DNA of 64,000 bases from Neorhizobium galegae (lineage in GTDB: Bacteria; Pseudomonadota; Alphaproteobacteria; Rhizobiales; Rhizobiaceae), in contig NZ_JAGIPH010000001.1 of NCBI RefSeq assembly GCF_017877135.1, positions 62,001 through 126,000 of the forward strand, read 5' to 3'. Position numbers and translations under genes: made by a program. The notes beneath the pieces were generated by a model, which ran no database searches, was not told the origin of the DNA, and saw nothing but the letters and a program-made list of their open reading frames with translations. Shown piece after piece: positions 27,689 to 37,251 of this stretch (its first letter is position 1; each line of letters begins with the position of its first letter).

Positions 27689-29191
27689 TCAGTCTTCGAG
27701 GCCGAGCTTTGCCTTCACCAGCGCCTGCACCGCCTGCGGGTTTGCCTTGCCGCCCGTTGCCTTCATCACCTGGCCGACGAACCAGCCGGCAAGCGTGGGC
27801 TTGGCCAGAACCTTGGCGACCTGATCCGGGTTGGCGGCGATGATCTCGTCCACGGCCTTTTCGATGGCGCCGGTATCGGTCACCTGGCGCATGCCGCGGG
27901 CTTCGACGATCTCGGCGGGGTCGCCGCCTTCGGCAAAGACGATCTCGAAGAGGTCCTTGGCGATCTTGCCGGAGATGGTTTCCGACTTGATGAGATCGAT
28001 GATGCCACCGAGCTGGGCCGGTGATACGGGAGTCTCTTCAATGCCTTTGCCGGCTTTGTTCAAGGCGCCGAGCAAGTCGTTGATAACCCAGTTTGCCGCC
28101 GTCTTGCCGTCGCGATCGGATGCCACGGCTTCGAAATAGACGGCAATTGCCTTTTCCGAGACAAGCACCGAGGCATCGTAGACCGACAGACCGAGTTCGG
28201 ACACGAAGCGGGCCTTCTTGTCGTCCGGCAGTTCCGGCAGATCCTTTCTCAGCGCCTCAACAAACGAATCATCGAATTCAAGCGGAAGCAGATCAGGATC
28301 GGGGAAGTATCTGTAATCATGCGCATCTTCCTTGGAGCGCATCGAGCGCGTCTCGCCCTTGCCCGGATCGAACAGGCGTGTTTCCTGGTCGATGGAGCCT
28401 CCCTCCTCGAGGATTGCGATCTGCCGGCGTGCCTCGTATTCTATGGCCTGGCCGATGAAGCGGATCGAGTTGACGTTCTTGATCTCGCAGCGCGTGCCAA
28501 AGCCTTCGCCCGGACGGCGCACGGAGACGTTGACGTCGGCGCGCATCGAGCCTTCGTCCATGTTTCCATCGCAGGTGCCGAGATAGCGCACGATGGAGCG
28601 CAGCTTCGTCATATAGGCCTTGGCCTCGTCCGAGGAGCGCATGTCGGGCTTCGACACGATTTCCATCAGCGCCACGCCGGAGCGGTTGAGATCCACATAG
28701 GACATGGTCGGATGCTGGTCGTGCATCAGCTTGCCGGCGTCCTGCTCCAGGTGAAGGCGCTCGATGCCGATCTCGATATCCTCGAAATTGCCCTGACGGT
28801 CGGGGCCAAGCGAAATCACGATCTTGCCTTCACCGACGATCGGGTCCTTGAACTGCGAGATCTGGTAGCCCTGCGGCAGGTCGGGATAGAAATAGTTCTT
28901 GCGGTCGAAGATCGAGCGCTTGTTGATCTTGGCCTTCAGGCCAAGACCGGTGCGCACCGCCTGCGCCACGCATTCCTCGTTGATCACGGGCAGCATGCCG
29001 GGCATGGCCGCATCGACCAGCGATACATTGGCGTTCGGCGCCTTGCCGAATTCCGTCGAGGCGCCGGAAAACAGCTTGGAATTCGACAGCACCTGTGCAT
29101 GCACTTCCATGCCGATGATGACTTCCCAGTCGCCGGTGGCGCCGGGAATGAAGCGTTTCGGATCGGGCGTGCGAACATCGACAAGGGTCAT
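27689..29191 (-). CDS. gatB: Aspartyl/glutamyl-tRNA(Asn/Gln) amidotransferase subunit B
   Basis: 500 aa subunit of GatCAB, which converts Glu-tRNA(Gln) and/or Asp-tRNA(Asn) to the amidated forms in bacteria lacking the direct synthetase. The N-terminal kinase-like domain begins [19 protein letters not shown] and has [13 protein letters not shown]. The C-terminal helical YqeY-like domain binds tRNA. In this window gatB is separated from gatC and gatA by two GNAT genes and a toxin-antitoxin patch, though all three gat genes share the minus strand. Confidence 0.97.
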   Translation of the reverse strand: MTLVDVRTPDPKRFIPGATGDWEVIIGMEVHAQVLSNSKLFSGASTEFGKAPNANVSLVDAAMPGMLPVINEECVAQAVRTGLGLKAKINKRSIFDRKNYFYPDLPQGYQISQFKDPIVGEGKIVISLGPDRQGNFEDIEIGIERLHLEQDAGKLMHDQHPTMSYVDLNRSGVALMEIVSKPDMRSSDEAKAYMTKLRSIVRYLGTCDGNMDEGSMRADVNVSVRRPGEGFGTRCEIKNVNSIRFIGQAIEYEARRQIAILEEGGSIDQETRLFDPGKGETRSMRSKEDAHDYRYFPDPDLLPLEFDDSFVEALRKDLPELPDDKKARFVSELGLSVYDASVLVSEKAIAVYFEAVASDRDGKTAANWVINDLLGALNKAGKGIEETPVSPAQLGGIIDLIKSETISGKIAKDLFEIVFAEGGDPAEIVEARGMRQVTDTGAIEKAVDEIIAANPDQVAKVLAKPTLAGWFVGQVMKATGGKANPQAVQALVKAKLGLED

Positions 29192-29341
29192 GGAAAAAGC
29201 TCTTCATGCGGACGGATTGACGTCCCTGTCAGGTAGAGCAAATGGCGAAGGCGTGCAAGCTTTCCGGGCCGCCACTCCGCCCCATCCCGCCAGCCCCTTG
29301 TGCTTCTGACGTCTCCGGCCAGAGCGTCCGCGCTTGGTGGC

Positions 29342-29851
29342 TCAAAATTCCTGCCCGTAGGCCCGGGCCTGCGGCTCGACCAGTTGCTTCGACATGCCGA
29401 CCGACTGCACATCCTGATCCAGCTTCGGCGCATAGGCGACCGACAGCCAGTTGACGGCATAACCGCTCTTTTCGAAGAAGCTGACGGCATCGGTATTGTG
29501 GGCATGCGTTTCGAGCCGTGCCGTCTCAAATCCCTGGTGGACGATCTCCTTTTCCACCTCGCCGATGAGGGCGGCGCCCAGCCCGCGCCGCTGGTGATCG
29601 GGATCGATCCAGAAGTCGCTGATCGTCTCGTCCAGCCCCTCGCGCGCCGCCCAGCCGGCGACGACACCATTGTCCTCGATGACGGTGATGGTCAGCCAGG
29701 AGGACTGGACGAAATTGGAAAAGGCGGACAGGGCACTCTCCTGCAACGCATCGCTGCCACCGATCGCGCCCATGGCCTGCGCCCAGGCGCGCAGCCCGAT
29801 CTGCGTCAATAAGCCAGCTTCGTCTTCCCGAGCGTTGCGAATGGTCAGCAT
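29342..29851 (-). CDS. GNAT-family N-acetyltransferase (third of four)
   Basis: 169 aa GNAT protein. It starts LTIRNAREDEAGLL and has acetyl-CoA motif HQRRGLGAALI preceded by DFWIDPDH, and the terminal FFEKSGYAV. The substrate is not evident. It is 150 bases upstream of gatB on the same strand and divergent from the YjhX-type gene. Its motifs resemble the fourth GNAT (31020-31514), with ISDFWIDPDHQ against [11 protein letters not shown], which suggests duplication on either side of the toxin-antitoxin patch. Confidence 0.87.
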   Translation of the reverse strand: MLTIRNAREDEAGLLTQIGLRAWAQAMGAIGGSDALQESALSAFSNFVQSSWLTITVIEDNGVVAGWAAREGLDETISDFWIDPDHQRRGLGAALIGEVEKEIVHQGFETARLETHAHNTDAVSFFEKSGYAVNWLSVAYAPKLDQDVQSVGMSKQLVEPQARAYGQEF

Positions 29852-29975
29852 GACAGCCTCTGTGCGACGTCACGATTAGACCATCCGGGCTACGCTATCT
29901 CAAGAGGCTCGGCGCGCCGACCGCTTGATGGCCGGCAGCTTTCCCGGTAAATCTTAACAGTCAGCAGGAGTTTTG

Positions 29976-30014
29976 ATGTTCAATTCGTCCGAGTCCCGGC
30001 ACGGGGCAGCCTGA
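29976..30014 (+). other. Possible 12-codon leader ORF upstream of the yjhX/topAI-like gene
   Basis: AGGAG (29966-29970) lies 5 bases before ATG at 29976, which opens a 12-residue frame (MFNSSESRHGAA) ending at TGA 30012-30014. It is 109 bases upstream of the next start. E. coli topAI is reported to be controlled by a short antibiotic-sensing leader ORF, so the arrangement is suggestive. Conservation is untested and a chance ORF remains possible. Confidence 0.4.
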
Positions 30015-30067
30015 GAAGCCCTCTTCTCACGGCCGCCCGATGAAAACACCACGCCCCGGCGCAAGCC

Positions 30068-30109
30068 TTGCGTCCGGACCTGTTTTCTTGCGTCCCTAAG
30101 GGGACCTGT
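30068..30109 (+). repeat. Two tandem stem-forming modules before the yjhX/topAI-like start
   Basis: TTGCGTCC occurs at 30068-30075 and 30088-30095, and GGACCTGT at 30076-30083 and 30102-30109. Each module is thus TTGCGTCC followed by GGACCTGT, with GTCC able to pair with GGAC; the second has a CTAAGG insert and forms GTCCC-TAAG-GGGAC. The copies end 15 bases before the start codon and could act in RNA structure or as a protein-binding site. Confidence 0.5.
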
Positions 30110-30123
30110 CGGACTTCACGACC

Positions 30124-30381
30124 ATGGATATTTCCCGCGCCGAACAGCGCATTCTCCACCTGCTCGCCCAGGGCGGCAGGATCGACCTCATCCGCAATGA
30201 CAACCGGAAGATCGAGGCGCTGCGGCTGATCACCCGCGAAGGCTGGGTCTTCTCCGGGCTCGACCTCGAAACCTTCCGCAAGCTGAAGCACAAGAAGGCC
30301 GTCTCATCGCGCAACGGCCAGCCCTACCGCATCACCGAGCGCGGTCTGTTTCTGGTGCGCGCGCAGCAGGACAATTGCTGA
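30124..30381 (+). CDS. YjhX/TopAI family protein (UPF0386), possible toxin
   Basis: 85 aa, a complete member of the UPF0386/YjhX family: ISRAEQRILHLLAQGGRI at the start, TREGWVFSGLDLETFRKLK, and SRNGQPYRITERGLFLVR near the end. The E. coli member (TopAI) inhibits topoisomerase I and is paired with YjhQ, a GNAT-fold antitoxin. No GNAT gene is in the same operon here, but a GNAT gene lies divergently 270 bases away (29342-29851). Toxicity is therefore inference. The 5' region holds a short leader ORF and tandem stems. Confidence 0.8.
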   Translation: MDISRAEQRILHLLAQGGRIDLIRNDNRKIEALRLITREGWVFSGLDLETFRKLKHKKAVSSRNGQPYRITERGLFLVRAQQDNC

Positions 30382-30462
30382 ACCGGAGGCCGGCGCCGGA
30401 CACGTCCGCGCGCCGGTCTTCACCCGCCTTGCGAACAAGCCGCCGTGTCGTTACATTTGACA

Positions 30463-30772
30463 ATGCATTTTGAATGGGACGAGGCCAAGAACGCGGCAAA
30501 CCTGCGCAAGCACGGGCTTTCCTTCGAGGAGGCGCGGCTGATTTTGGACGGGGCCCGTGCTCACGGTCCAAGATCGTCGCCAGGACTACGGCGAAGATCG
30601 TTTCATAACGCTTGGTGCGATCGCCGGATTGATCGTCGTCGTCGCCGTCCACACGGATCGCCACGGCATCACGCGGCTCATCTCGGCCAGACTTGCAAAC
30701 AGGAAGGAACGGATACGCTACCATGTCCATATCACCGCAGAGACTGAAAGCCTTGGCGGACCGGACCGATGA
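30463..30772 (+). pseudogene. brnT: Frameshifted BrnT-type toxin
   Basis: The first frame, from ATG at 30463, encodes the BrnT N-terminus FEWDEAKNAANLRKHGLSF and EEARLILDG, then turns into Arg-rich non-homologous sequence. The BrnT C-terminal half (LTVQDRRQDYGEDRFITLG, VVVAVHTDR, ITRLISARLANRKERIRYH) is in the +1 frame from about 30557. Removing one G from the run GGGG at 30550-30553 joins the two halves as LILDGPVLTVQDRR. The gene therefore carries a one-base insertion, real or a sequencing error. BrnT proteins are RelE-fold ribonucleases. The 3' end overlaps brnA by 50 bases. Confidence 0.82.
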
Positions 30773-30974
30773 CCGGATCGACTACAGCGACATTCCCGAA
30801 CTGGACGATGCCTTCTTCGAAACGGCACGCCTGGTGCAGCCATCGCAGAAGACACAGATCACGATGCGGCTGGATGCCGAGGTGCTGGACTGGTTTCGGG
30901 CGCAGGGAAAGGGATACCAGACTCGCATGAACGCGGTGCTGAAGGCCTATATGCTGACGCACGGAAAGCGCTGA
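30723..30974 (+). CDS. brnA: BrnA-type antitoxin
   Basis: 83 aa antitoxin of the BrnTA type II system, starting MSISPQRLKALADRTDDRID. The C-terminal part QITMRLDAEVLDWFRAQGKG followed by YQTRMNAVLKAYM is the ribbon-helix-helix DNA-binding domain used to autorepress the operon. The N-terminal half would wrap BrnT. It overlaps the 3' end of the frameshifted brnT. If the frameshift is real, brnA is an orphan antitoxin and could act only as a repressor. Confidence 0.88.
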   Translation: MSISPQRLKALADRTDDRIDYSDIPELDDAFFETARLVQPSQKTQITMRLDAEVLDWFRAQGKGYQTRMNAVLKAYMLTHGKR

Positions 30975-31019
30975 AGCGCGGTTAACAGGTACCCCGGTTT
31001 TAACGACCAGACGCCAGCC

Positions 31020-31514
31020 CTACCCCAGCCCCTTCTCCATATGCACCTTCTCGAGCTCCGTCCCGGCGCTTTTGGAAAATTCCATGCCGCGCCAGACGAT
31101 GCGAAAGCCCAGCCGCTCATAAAGCCGAATCGCGCCGGAATTGCTGGCATGGGTGTGGATGGTGACGCGGGAAATGCCTTGCCGGATCATCCGCTGCAGC
31201 AGGGTGTCGATCAGCGCCCGGCCAATCCCCTTGCTCTGATGCTGCGGATGCACCCACAGGTCGGAAATGTGGTTCTTATCGCCGTTCAACGCCGCCCAGC
31301 CGACGATCTGTCCGTCGAAGGCGGCGACCGTAATCCGGTCCGGCGCCTCCGCCGGAAGGGCATCGAAGGCGCATTTCACATGGGCAATGAGGGTCTCGTC
31401 CGGCCGGCCGGCATGCCAGGCGTCGCTGCTCATCCACGCGGCAAAGCCGATCTCTGCGACCGCCTGATGGTCGGCGGTCGCCATGTCACGAATGGTGAGG
31501 CCCGTTACCACCAC
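31020..31514 (-). CDS. GNAT-family N-acetyltransferase (fourth of four)
   Basis: 164 aa GNAT protein with acetyl-CoA motif [11 protein letters not shown] after SDLWVHPQ and the terminal [12 protein letters not shown]. The substrate is unknown. The start is probably GTG at 31514 or 31511, which overlaps the end of gatA by up to 10 bases, so translation is likely coupled to gatA. An ATG at 31484 would shorten it by 10 residues. It is close in sequence to the third GNAT. Confidence 0.85.
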   Translation of the reverse strand: MVVTGLTIRDMATADHQAVAEIGFAAWMSSDAWHAGRPDETLIAHVKCAFDALPAEAPDRITVAAFDGQIVGWAALNGDKNHISDLWVHPQHQSKGIGRALIDTLLQRMIRQGISRVTIHTHASNSGAIRLYERLGFRIVWRGMEFSKSAGTELEKVHMEKGLG

Positions 31515-32986
31515 ACCTTCGGCGAAAACGTGCCCGCCGCCTGTTCGATGACATGCGCCGTCTTGAACAGCGTTTCCTCTTCGAACGGCTTACCGATCAG
31601 TTGCAGGCCAAGCGGCAGTCCCTTGTGGTCAAGGCCTGCCGGAACCGACAGCCCGGGAAGGCCCGCCATGTTGACGGTGATGGTAAAGACGTCCTGCAGG
31701 TACATTTTCACCGGATCGGCGGCCAGTTCCTTGTCGCCGATGGCAAAGGCCGAAGACGGCGTGATCGGCGCGAGGATGGCATCGACGCCGGCATGGAACA
31801 CGGTTTCGAAGTCGCGCTTGATCAGCGTGCGCACCTTCTGCGCCTTCAGGTAATAGGCGTCGTAATAGCCGGCCGACAGCACATAGGTGCCGATCATGAT
31901 GCGGCGCTTCACTTCCCTGCCGAAGCCGGCTGCACGCGTCTGTTCGTACATGTCGGCAATATCGCGGCCCTCGACGCGAAGGCCGTAACGCACGCCATCA
32001 TAACGGGCAAGGTTGGACGAGGCTTCGGCCGGTGCCACGATGTAATAGGCCGGCAGCGCGTATTTGGTGTGCGGCAGAGAGATGTCGACGATTTCGGCGC
32101 CGGCATCCTTCAGCCAGGCCATCCCCTGCGCCCACAGCTTTTCGATCTCTTCCGGCATACCCTCGACGCGGTACTCCTTCGGAATGCCGATCTTCATGCC
32201 CTTCAGCGACTGGCCGAGCGCTGCCTCATAGTCCGGCACCGGCAGATCGACGCTGGTGGAATCCTTGAGATCGACGCTCGCCATGGATTTCAGCAGGATG
32301 GCCGCGTCGCGCACGTCGCGGGCGATCGGGCCTGCCTGGTCGAGCGAGGAGGCAAAGGCGGCAATGCCCCAGCGCGAGCAGCGGCCATAGGTCGGCTTGA
32401 TGCCGACGGTGGCGGTAAAGGCGGCCGGCTGGCGAATGGAGCCGCCGGTATCGGTGGCGGTCGCGCCGGCGCAGAGGCGGGCGGCAACGGCTGCGGCCGA
32501 TCCGCCGGACGAACCGCCCGGCACCAGCTTCTCGTCGGAGCCTTCGGCCTTCCACGGATTGACCACCGGACCGTAATAGGAGCTTTCGTTGGACGAGCCC
32601 ATGGCGAACTCGTCCATGTTGAGCTTGCCGAGCAGCACGGCACCGGCGTTCCACAGGTTCTGCGTCACGGTCGATTCGTATTTCGGCTTGAAGCCATCGA
32701 GAATGTGGCTGGCAGCCTGCGTGTGGATACCTTCGGTGGCAAAGAGGTCCTTCACGCCAAGCGGAATGCCCTCCAGCGCACCGCCCTTGCCGGCTGCAAG
32801 GCGCTCGTCCGAAGCCTTGGCCATGGCAAGCGCCGTGTCGGGCGTCACGGCCACATAGGCGTTCAACGCGCCATTGGCCGCATCGATGGCGGACAGATAG
32901 CTCTCGGTCAGCTCGACGGCGGAAATGGCGCGGCTCTTCAGTCTGTCGCGGGCATCGGCAATGGTAAGGCTGGTCAGGTCGGTCAT
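31505..32986 (-). CDS. gatA: Aspartyl/glutamyl-tRNA(Asn/Gln) amidotransferase subunit A
   Basis: 493 aa amidase subunit of GatCAB that releases ammonia from glutamine or asparagine for tRNA amidation. The Ser-cisSer-Lys triad is intact: the Lys in IPLGVKDLF, the cis-Ser region [17 protein letters not shown], and the nucleophile Ser in [10 protein letters not shown]. It follows gatC by about 60 bases and runs into a GNAT gene at its 3' end. Confidence 0.97.
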   Translation of the reverse strand: MTDLTSLTIADARDRLKSRAISAVELTESYLSAIDAANGALNAYVAVTPDTALAMAKASDERLAAGKGGALEGIPLGVKDLFATEGIHTQAASHILDGFKPKYESTVTQNLWNAGAVLLGKLNMDEFAMGSSNESSYYGPVVNPWKAEGSDEKLVPGGSSGGSAAAVAARLCAGATATDTGGSIRQPAAFTATVGIKPTYGRCSRWGIAAFASSLDQAGPIARDVRDAAILLKSMASVDLKDSTSVDLPVPDYEAALGQSLKGMKIGIPKEYRVEGMPEEIEKLWAQGMAWLKDAGAEIVDISLPHTKYALPAYYIVAPAEASSNLARYDGVRYGLRVEGRDIADMYEQTRAAGFGREVKRRIMIGTYVLSAGYYDAYYLKAQKVRTLIKRDFETVFHAGVDAILAPITPSSAFAIGDKELAADPVKMYLQDVFTITVNMAGLPGLSVPAGLDHKGLPLGLQLIGKPFEEETLFKTAHVIEQAAGTFSPKVWW

Positions 32987-33047
32987 GATGTTCTCAAGGC
33001 TCGTTCGGGTGCGGATCGGGGCTGGAGCGTCGCTTCAAAGAGAGCGC

Positions 33048-33335
33048 TTACTCGACAACCTTGGGCACGAGGAAGAAATTCTGGTCGGTCGCCGGCGCAT
33101 TTGCCACCACGGCAGCGGCCTTGTCGCCATCGGTCACCGCATCGCTGCGCTCTCTCATGCGGATCGGCGTTACCGACGTCATCGGTTCGACATCGGACAC
33201 ATCCACTTCCGACAGCTGTTCGACGAAACCGAGAATGCCGTTCAGTTCCCCCATCATGCGCTCGGCCTCCTCTTCGGTGACGGCGATGCGGGAGAGGCGC
33301 GCGACGCGCTTGACGGTTGCTAGGTCGACGGACAT
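33048..33335 (-). CDS. gatC: Aspartyl/glutamyl-tRNA(Asn/Gln) amidotransferase subunit C
   Basis: 95 aa subunit that stabilises GatA and holds GatA and GatB together. The N-terminal helix pair starts [18 protein letters not shown], has [21 protein letters not shown], and ends in a C-terminal strand with FFLVPKVVE, typical of the family. It is the first gene of the gatC-gatA-GNAT unit. Confidence 0.95.
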   Translation of the reverse strand: MSVDLATVKRVARLSRIAVTEEEAERMMGELNGILGFVEQLSEVDVSDVEPMTSVTPIRMRERSDAVTDGDKAAAVVANAPATDQNFFLVPKVVE

Positions 33336-33500
33336 GCATTTTCTCCGGATGGAATTTCACTCCCGCTATAATGGCCCGCTCCGGCCTTCGCAACGGGTTT
33401 GGCCGCATCACGACCATTCGGACACGCAGAAACGGAAAAGCGGCCGCAGGCCCTCGACCCGCAACCGCCTTCTACAGTCTTCAGTCTTCTTCCGAAAAAA

Positions 33501-34205
33501 TCAGAACGACAGCGTCGTGCCGACCTTCGGCGCTTCGACGCGGGTCTTCAGGCCTTCCATGCCCTTCACGAACTTTTCCGGCGTCTGGTCGATGATCGGG
33601 AAGGTGCCGTAATGGCAGGGAATGGCGTGCTTGAAATCGAAGAACCGCTGGCAGGCAAGGGCTGCCACGGCCCCGCCCATGGTGAAGCGATCACCGATCG
33701 GCACGAGGCCGATATCCGGCTGGTGCAGCTCGTTGATCAGGCCCATGTCGGTGAAGATGTCGGTATCGCCCATGTGGAGCAGCGAGGGCTCGCCCTCGAA
33801 ATGCAGCATCAGGCCATTGGCATTGCCAAGCGCATGCGACACGCCGTCTTCGGTAATCTGCGCCGAGGAATGCAGTGCCTGGGTAAAGGTCGCGGTGAAA
33901 CCGCCAAAACCGACGGTGCCGCCGGTATTGCCCATCTCGATCTTCTGGACGCCCCTGGAGCCGAGCCAGGCGGCAAGATCCGCATTGGCGAGCACCACGG
34001 CACCGGTCTCACTGGCAAGCGCGATCGTGTCGCCGACATGGTCGCCGTGGCCGTGGGTGAGAAGAATATGGGTTACGCCGTCGGCGACATCCTTGCGGTC
34101 AAGGTCCGCGAAGGAGGCATTGCCAGTGAGGAAGGGATCGATGAGGATTTTTGCATCCTGGATTTCGATCTTGAAGGCGGAATGGCCAAGCCAGGTGATC
34201 TTCAT
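33501..34205 (-). CDS. Metallo-beta-lactamase-fold hydrolase, UPF0173 family
   Basis: 234 aa predicted cytosolic metal-dependent hydrolase. Zinc-ligand motif [10 protein letters not shown] matches HxHxDH of the metallo-beta-lactamase superfamily, with later ligands in [10 protein letters not shown] and the C-terminal HYGTFP. It starts [14 protein letters not shown], as UPF0173 proteins do. The physiological substrate is not established for the family. It is transcribed toward gatC, about 165 bases upstream of it. Confidence 0.92.
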   Translation of the reverse strand: MKITWLGHSAFKIEIQDAKILIDPFLTGNASFADLDRKDVADGVTHILLTHGHGDHVGDTIALASETGAVVLANADLAAWLGSRGVQKIEMGNTGGTVGFGGFTATFTQALHSSAQITEDGVSHALGNANGLMLHFEGEPSLLHMGDTDIFTDMGLINELHQPDIGLVPIGDRFTMGGAVAALACQRFFDFKHAIPCHYGTFPIIDQTPEKFVKGMEGLKTRVEAPKVGTTLSF

Positions 34206-34393
34206 GAAAAACTCCTCTTTCTGCTAAAATGAAACTTGGGCCGGGAAAGCCGGACTTTACGACAGGGGACGCTGCGGTTACGCATCGCGCCGGCGATCGG
34301 ATCTCAACGAACACGCCCAAGGGTTAGCACATAGGGTTCCCCGGTGTTAATGGAAAGCAGCGCCCGGCATTTCCGGCACGCGAAGGAGACACC

Positions 34394-34879
34394 ATGGCGG
34401 CAATGACCATCGAGGAACTGGCAGAGATCCTGCAGCCGGGACAGGCCGTGGCCGGTCTCGACCTCGGCACCAAGACCATCGGCCTTGCCATGTCGGATCT
34501 CGGCCGGCGCTTTGCCTCGCCGCGTCCGGTCCTCAAGCGGGTGAAGTTCACGCAGGATGCGTTGACCCTTCTTGCCTTTGCCGAAAAGGAAAAGGTCGCG
34601 GCCTTCATCATCGGCCTGCCGACCAATATGGACGGATCGTCAGGCCCGCGCGTCCAGGCCACGCGCGCCTTCGTGCGCGCCATGGGAGAAAAGACCGAAA
34701 TTCCCTTCGTCTACTGGGACGAACGTTTATCGACCGTTGCCGCCGAACGGGCGCTCCTGGAAATGGATGTGTCGCGGGCCAAGCGCAAGGAGCGCATCGA
34801 TTCGGCGGCCGCAAGCTTCATTCTTCAGGGGGCTCTCGACAGGCTGTCGTCGCTCGCCACGGCTGCGACCGAGAGCTGA
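34394..34879 (+). CDS. ruvX: Holliday-junction resolvase-like RuvX/YqgF protein
   Basis: 161 aa RNase H-fold protein of the YqgF/RuvX family, linked to 16S rRNA 5'-end maturation and Holliday-junction cleavage in different studies. The conserved first strand [15 protein letters not shown] supplies a catalytic Asp, and the family motif [15 protein letters not shown] and [14 protein letters not shown] follow. Its 3' end overlaps the minus-strand DUF6105 gene by 55 bases. Confidence 0.92.
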   Translation: MAAMTIEELAEILQPGQAVAGLDLGTKTIGLAMSDLGRRFASPRPVLKRVKFTQDALTLLAFAEKEKVAAFIIGLPTNMDGSSGPRVQATRAFVRAMGEKTEIPFVYWDERLSTVAAERALLEMDVSRAKRKERIDSAAASFILQGALDRLSSLATAATES

Positions 34880-35148
34880 CGCGCCCGCCACCAGGCGGCA
34901 ATCTGCTTACGCTTGCGGAAGGCAACGATCGACAGCACGACGAGGCTGTCGAAGGCAATGGCGCGCGCCACGAGCGGCGGCAGGTCTTGCGGCGGGATGC
35001 CGAGCACGTTGCCATAGATCTGGAACACCAGGTCATGGGTCTGGCGCGTCAGCATGAAGAAGCCAAAACTCATGTCGTAGTAGGACAGGCCGTACCAGCT
35101 GGCGAGCAGCAGCACGGGGCCGGCCCAGAGGATGAGAAACCACTTCAT
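34825..35148 (-). CDS. DUF6105 family small membrane protein
   Basis: 107 aa rhizobial protein with a first membrane segment (about 4-22, [19 protein letters not shown]), an amphipathic middle with [16 protein letters not shown], and a second hydrophobic stretch near 65-77. I recall DUF6105 as a Rhizobiales-specific family with no assigned function. It overlaps ruvX at its 3' end (opposite strand) and overlaps the stop of the upstream small gene by 4 bases. Confidence 0.82.
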   Translation of the reverse strand: MKWFLILWAGPVLLLASWYGLSYYDMSFGFFMLTRQTHDLVFQIYGNVLGIPPQDLPPLVARAIAFDSLVVLSIVAFRKRKQIAAWWRARQLSVAAVASDDSLSRAP

Positions 35149-35330
35149 GCGGCCTGCCCTTTCATCGGGAAATCATGCGGTGCGAGGTTTTCGGCAATGA
35201 CCAGCGCCCAGCGCATCGCCGCCATCAGCGTCAGCACCAGCGCCGGAACGGCAATGTCGAGCGCCAGCGTGGCAAAAAATGCCAGCGACACCAGAAGCAG
35301 GCAGGCATTGTAGAGACGGTTGGCGGCCAA
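35145..35330 (-). CDS. Small hydrophobic membrane protein
   Basis: 61 aa with one long hydrophobic span (about 8-45, ACLLLVSLAFFATLALDIAV and more). The frame starts with TTG at 35330, since a stop lies 24 bases upstream and no ATG precedes the hydrophobic part. The stop overlaps the next gene by ATGA, so they are probably translated together. Function unknown. A CtrA-like site lies 22 bases upstream. Confidence 0.55.
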   Translation of the reverse strand: MAANRLYNACLLLVSLAFFATLALDIAVPALVLTLMAAMRWALVIAENLAPHDFPMKGQAA

Positions 35331-35351
35331 GGGCGTTACGCTCGCGGATGG

Positions 35352-35367
35352 TTAACAATCTGTTAAC
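35352..35367 (-). promoter_or_regulatory. Candidate CtrA-binding site
   Basis: TTAA-N7-TTAAC matches the full CtrA consensus of alphaproteobacteria, and the reverse strand matches too because the core is GTTAAC-AATCT-GTTAAC. It lies 22 bases upstream of the small membrane protein. CtrA is a cell-cycle regulator; whether it binds here is inference. Confidence 0.45.
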
Positions 35368-35474
35368 GGCCAATGTAGGCCTTGCCGCGGCCCACGCAAC
35401 GCAAACCCCGCGACATGGTTAATCGCGAGGCGAAGACTGTGGACAACAGGGGTTTCGTCTGGCCGCTAAAACGG

Positions 35475-37127
35475 TCAGCTGGCGGCGGGATACAACAGAT
35501 CGACGATGTAGGACGCGTCAAAGCGCGAATCGAGCATGCCATAGGTGGCGCGCCAGCCGCCGGCGAGCCGGGTTTCGAGAAACGCATCGGCAATCTTGCC
35601 GGCACCGAGGCGAAACAGTTCGGCAGCACCGGCTGCAAGCGCCAGCTGCTCGACGAGAAGCCGTGAGGCGCCCTCATCCCGTTCGGCAAGCGCCATGGCG
35701 GCGCGCAGCACGTCGGTGGTCTTTCGTCCGCTCGGCCCCAGATCCCGCTCGATGCCGGCGAGAACCAGATCGAACAGATCCTTGCCGCGCCCGAGAACCC
35801 GCAGCACGTCGAGTGCCATCACATTTCCGGAGCCTTCCCAGATCGCATTGACGGGCGCCTCGCGATAGTGGCGTGCCAGCGGGCGTTCTTCCACATACCC
35901 GTTGCCGCCGAGGCATTCCATCGCCTCGTAGATCAGCGAAGGGGCGATCTTGCAGGTCCAGTATTTGATGACGGGCGTCATCACGCGGGCATAAGCCGCG
36001 TCGGTCGGGTTGCTGCCGGCCTTATCGAAGGCTTCCGCCAGCCGATAGGACAGCGCCGTTGCGGCCGCCACGTCGAGCGCCATGTCGGCGAGCACCCGCG
36101 TCATCAGCGGCTGGTCGATGAGGTTCTTGCCGAACACCGAGCGGCCCCGGCAGTGATGCACGGCTTCCGCGAGAGACGCACGCATGATGCCGGACGAGGC
36201 CAGCGCGCAATCGAGGCGCGTCAGCGTCACCATGTCGAGAATAGTGCGCACGCCGCCGCCCGCCTCGCCGAGCAGATAGCCGAAGGCATCGGTGAACTCG
36301 ACTTCCGACGAGGCATTCGAGCGGTTGCCGAGCTTGTCCTTCAGCCGCTGGAACTGCAGGCCATTGGCGGTGCCGTCTTCCAGAAGGCGCGGCACGAGGA
36401 AGCAGCCGATCCCCTCATTGGTCTTTGCGAGCATGATGAAACCGTCGCTCATCGGCGCCGACATGAACCATTTGTGGCCGGAGAGGCGATAGACGCCCTC
36501 GCCCACCCGCTCGGCGGTGGAGCGGTTGGCGCGTACATCGGTGCCGCCCTGCTTCTCCGTCATGCCCATGCCGATGGTAATGGCATTCTTCTGCATGGCC
36601 GGGCGGTTGGACGAATCATACTTGCGCGACAGGATGCGCGGCGCCCATTCCTTGTGAACGCGCGGCGAAGCCATCATGGCAGCCACGGAGGCGCTCGTCA
36701 TGGTCAGAGGGCACAGATGCCCGCATTCGAGCTGCGCGGTCAGGTAGAAGCGGGCGGCGCGTGCGCGGTGCTGGGCATTGCGCGATTCGGGTGCGTTTTC
36801 CCAGATCGAGGAATTCAGCCCGCTCGCCATGGAGCGACGCATCAGCGCGTGCCAGGCCGGATGGTATTCCACCATGTCCAGCCGCTCGCCGCGCGGGCCG
36901 TGCGTCTTGAGCTTCGGCGGGCTTTCATTGGCCATGCGGGCCAGTTCCTGCGCCTCCGGCGAGGTGACGTAACGGCCGAGCACGTCGAACTCTTCGCGCA
37001 CAGCGCGGTGCAACCCGGCCGTCAGATCCACCATCAGCGGATCCGTGCGATAGGCATTGATACCGGACCAGAGGCTCGGCTGGTTCAGCTCGGATAAGGT
37101 GTCGTCGGTCCGGGTCATCTGATTCAT
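35475..37127 (-). CDS. aidB: AidB-like acyl-CoA dehydrogenase
   Basis: 550 aa flavoprotein of the acyl-CoA dehydrogenase superfamily that best matches AidB, a protein induced by alkylation damage in E. coli. Seen are [17 protein letters not shown] (FAD-binding region), [36 protein letters not shown], and [22 protein letters not shown]. The C-terminal extension past residue 440 is AidB-like. The ATG at 37127 is the supported start; the frame continues upstream antisense to pyrB but that part is not family-like. AidB function is inferred and could be a different dehydrogenase. Confidence 0.85.
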   Translation of the reverse strand: MNQMTRTDDTLSELNQPSLWSGINAYRTDPLMVDLTAGLHRAVREEFDVLGRYVTSPEAQELARMANESPPKLKTHGPRGERLDMVEYHPAWHALMRRSMASGLNSSIWENAPESRNAQHRARAARFYLTAQLECGHLCPLTMTSASVAAMMASPRVHKEWAPRILSRKYDSSNRPAMQKNAITIGMGMTEKQGGTDVRANRSTAERVGEGVYRLSGHKWFMSAPMSDGFIMLAKTNEGIGCFLVPRLLEDGTANGLQFQRLKDKLGNRSNASSEVEFTDAFGYLLGEAGGGVRTILDMVTLTRLDCALASSGIMRASLAEAVHHCRGRSVFGKNLIDQPLMTRVLADMALDVAAATALSYRLAEAFDKAGSNPTDAAYARVMTPVIKYWTCKIAPSLIYEAMECLGGNGYVEERPLARHYREAPVNAIWEGSGNVMALDVLRVLGRGKDLFDLVLAGIERDLGPSGRKTTDVLRAAMALAERDEGASRLLVEQLALAAGAAELFRLGAGKIADAFLETRLAGGWRATYGMLDSRFDASYIVDLLYPAAS

Positions 37128-37251
37128 GAGGGTGCTTCTAATCGAATTTTCGGCAAATTGCATGGGGATCGGAATTTCTGGTCGCCTGCTCCGCTTGCTC
37201 CCCGTGCACTCGTTCTCTATAGACCGCGGGAAACCAGCGGAGGACAATTTC

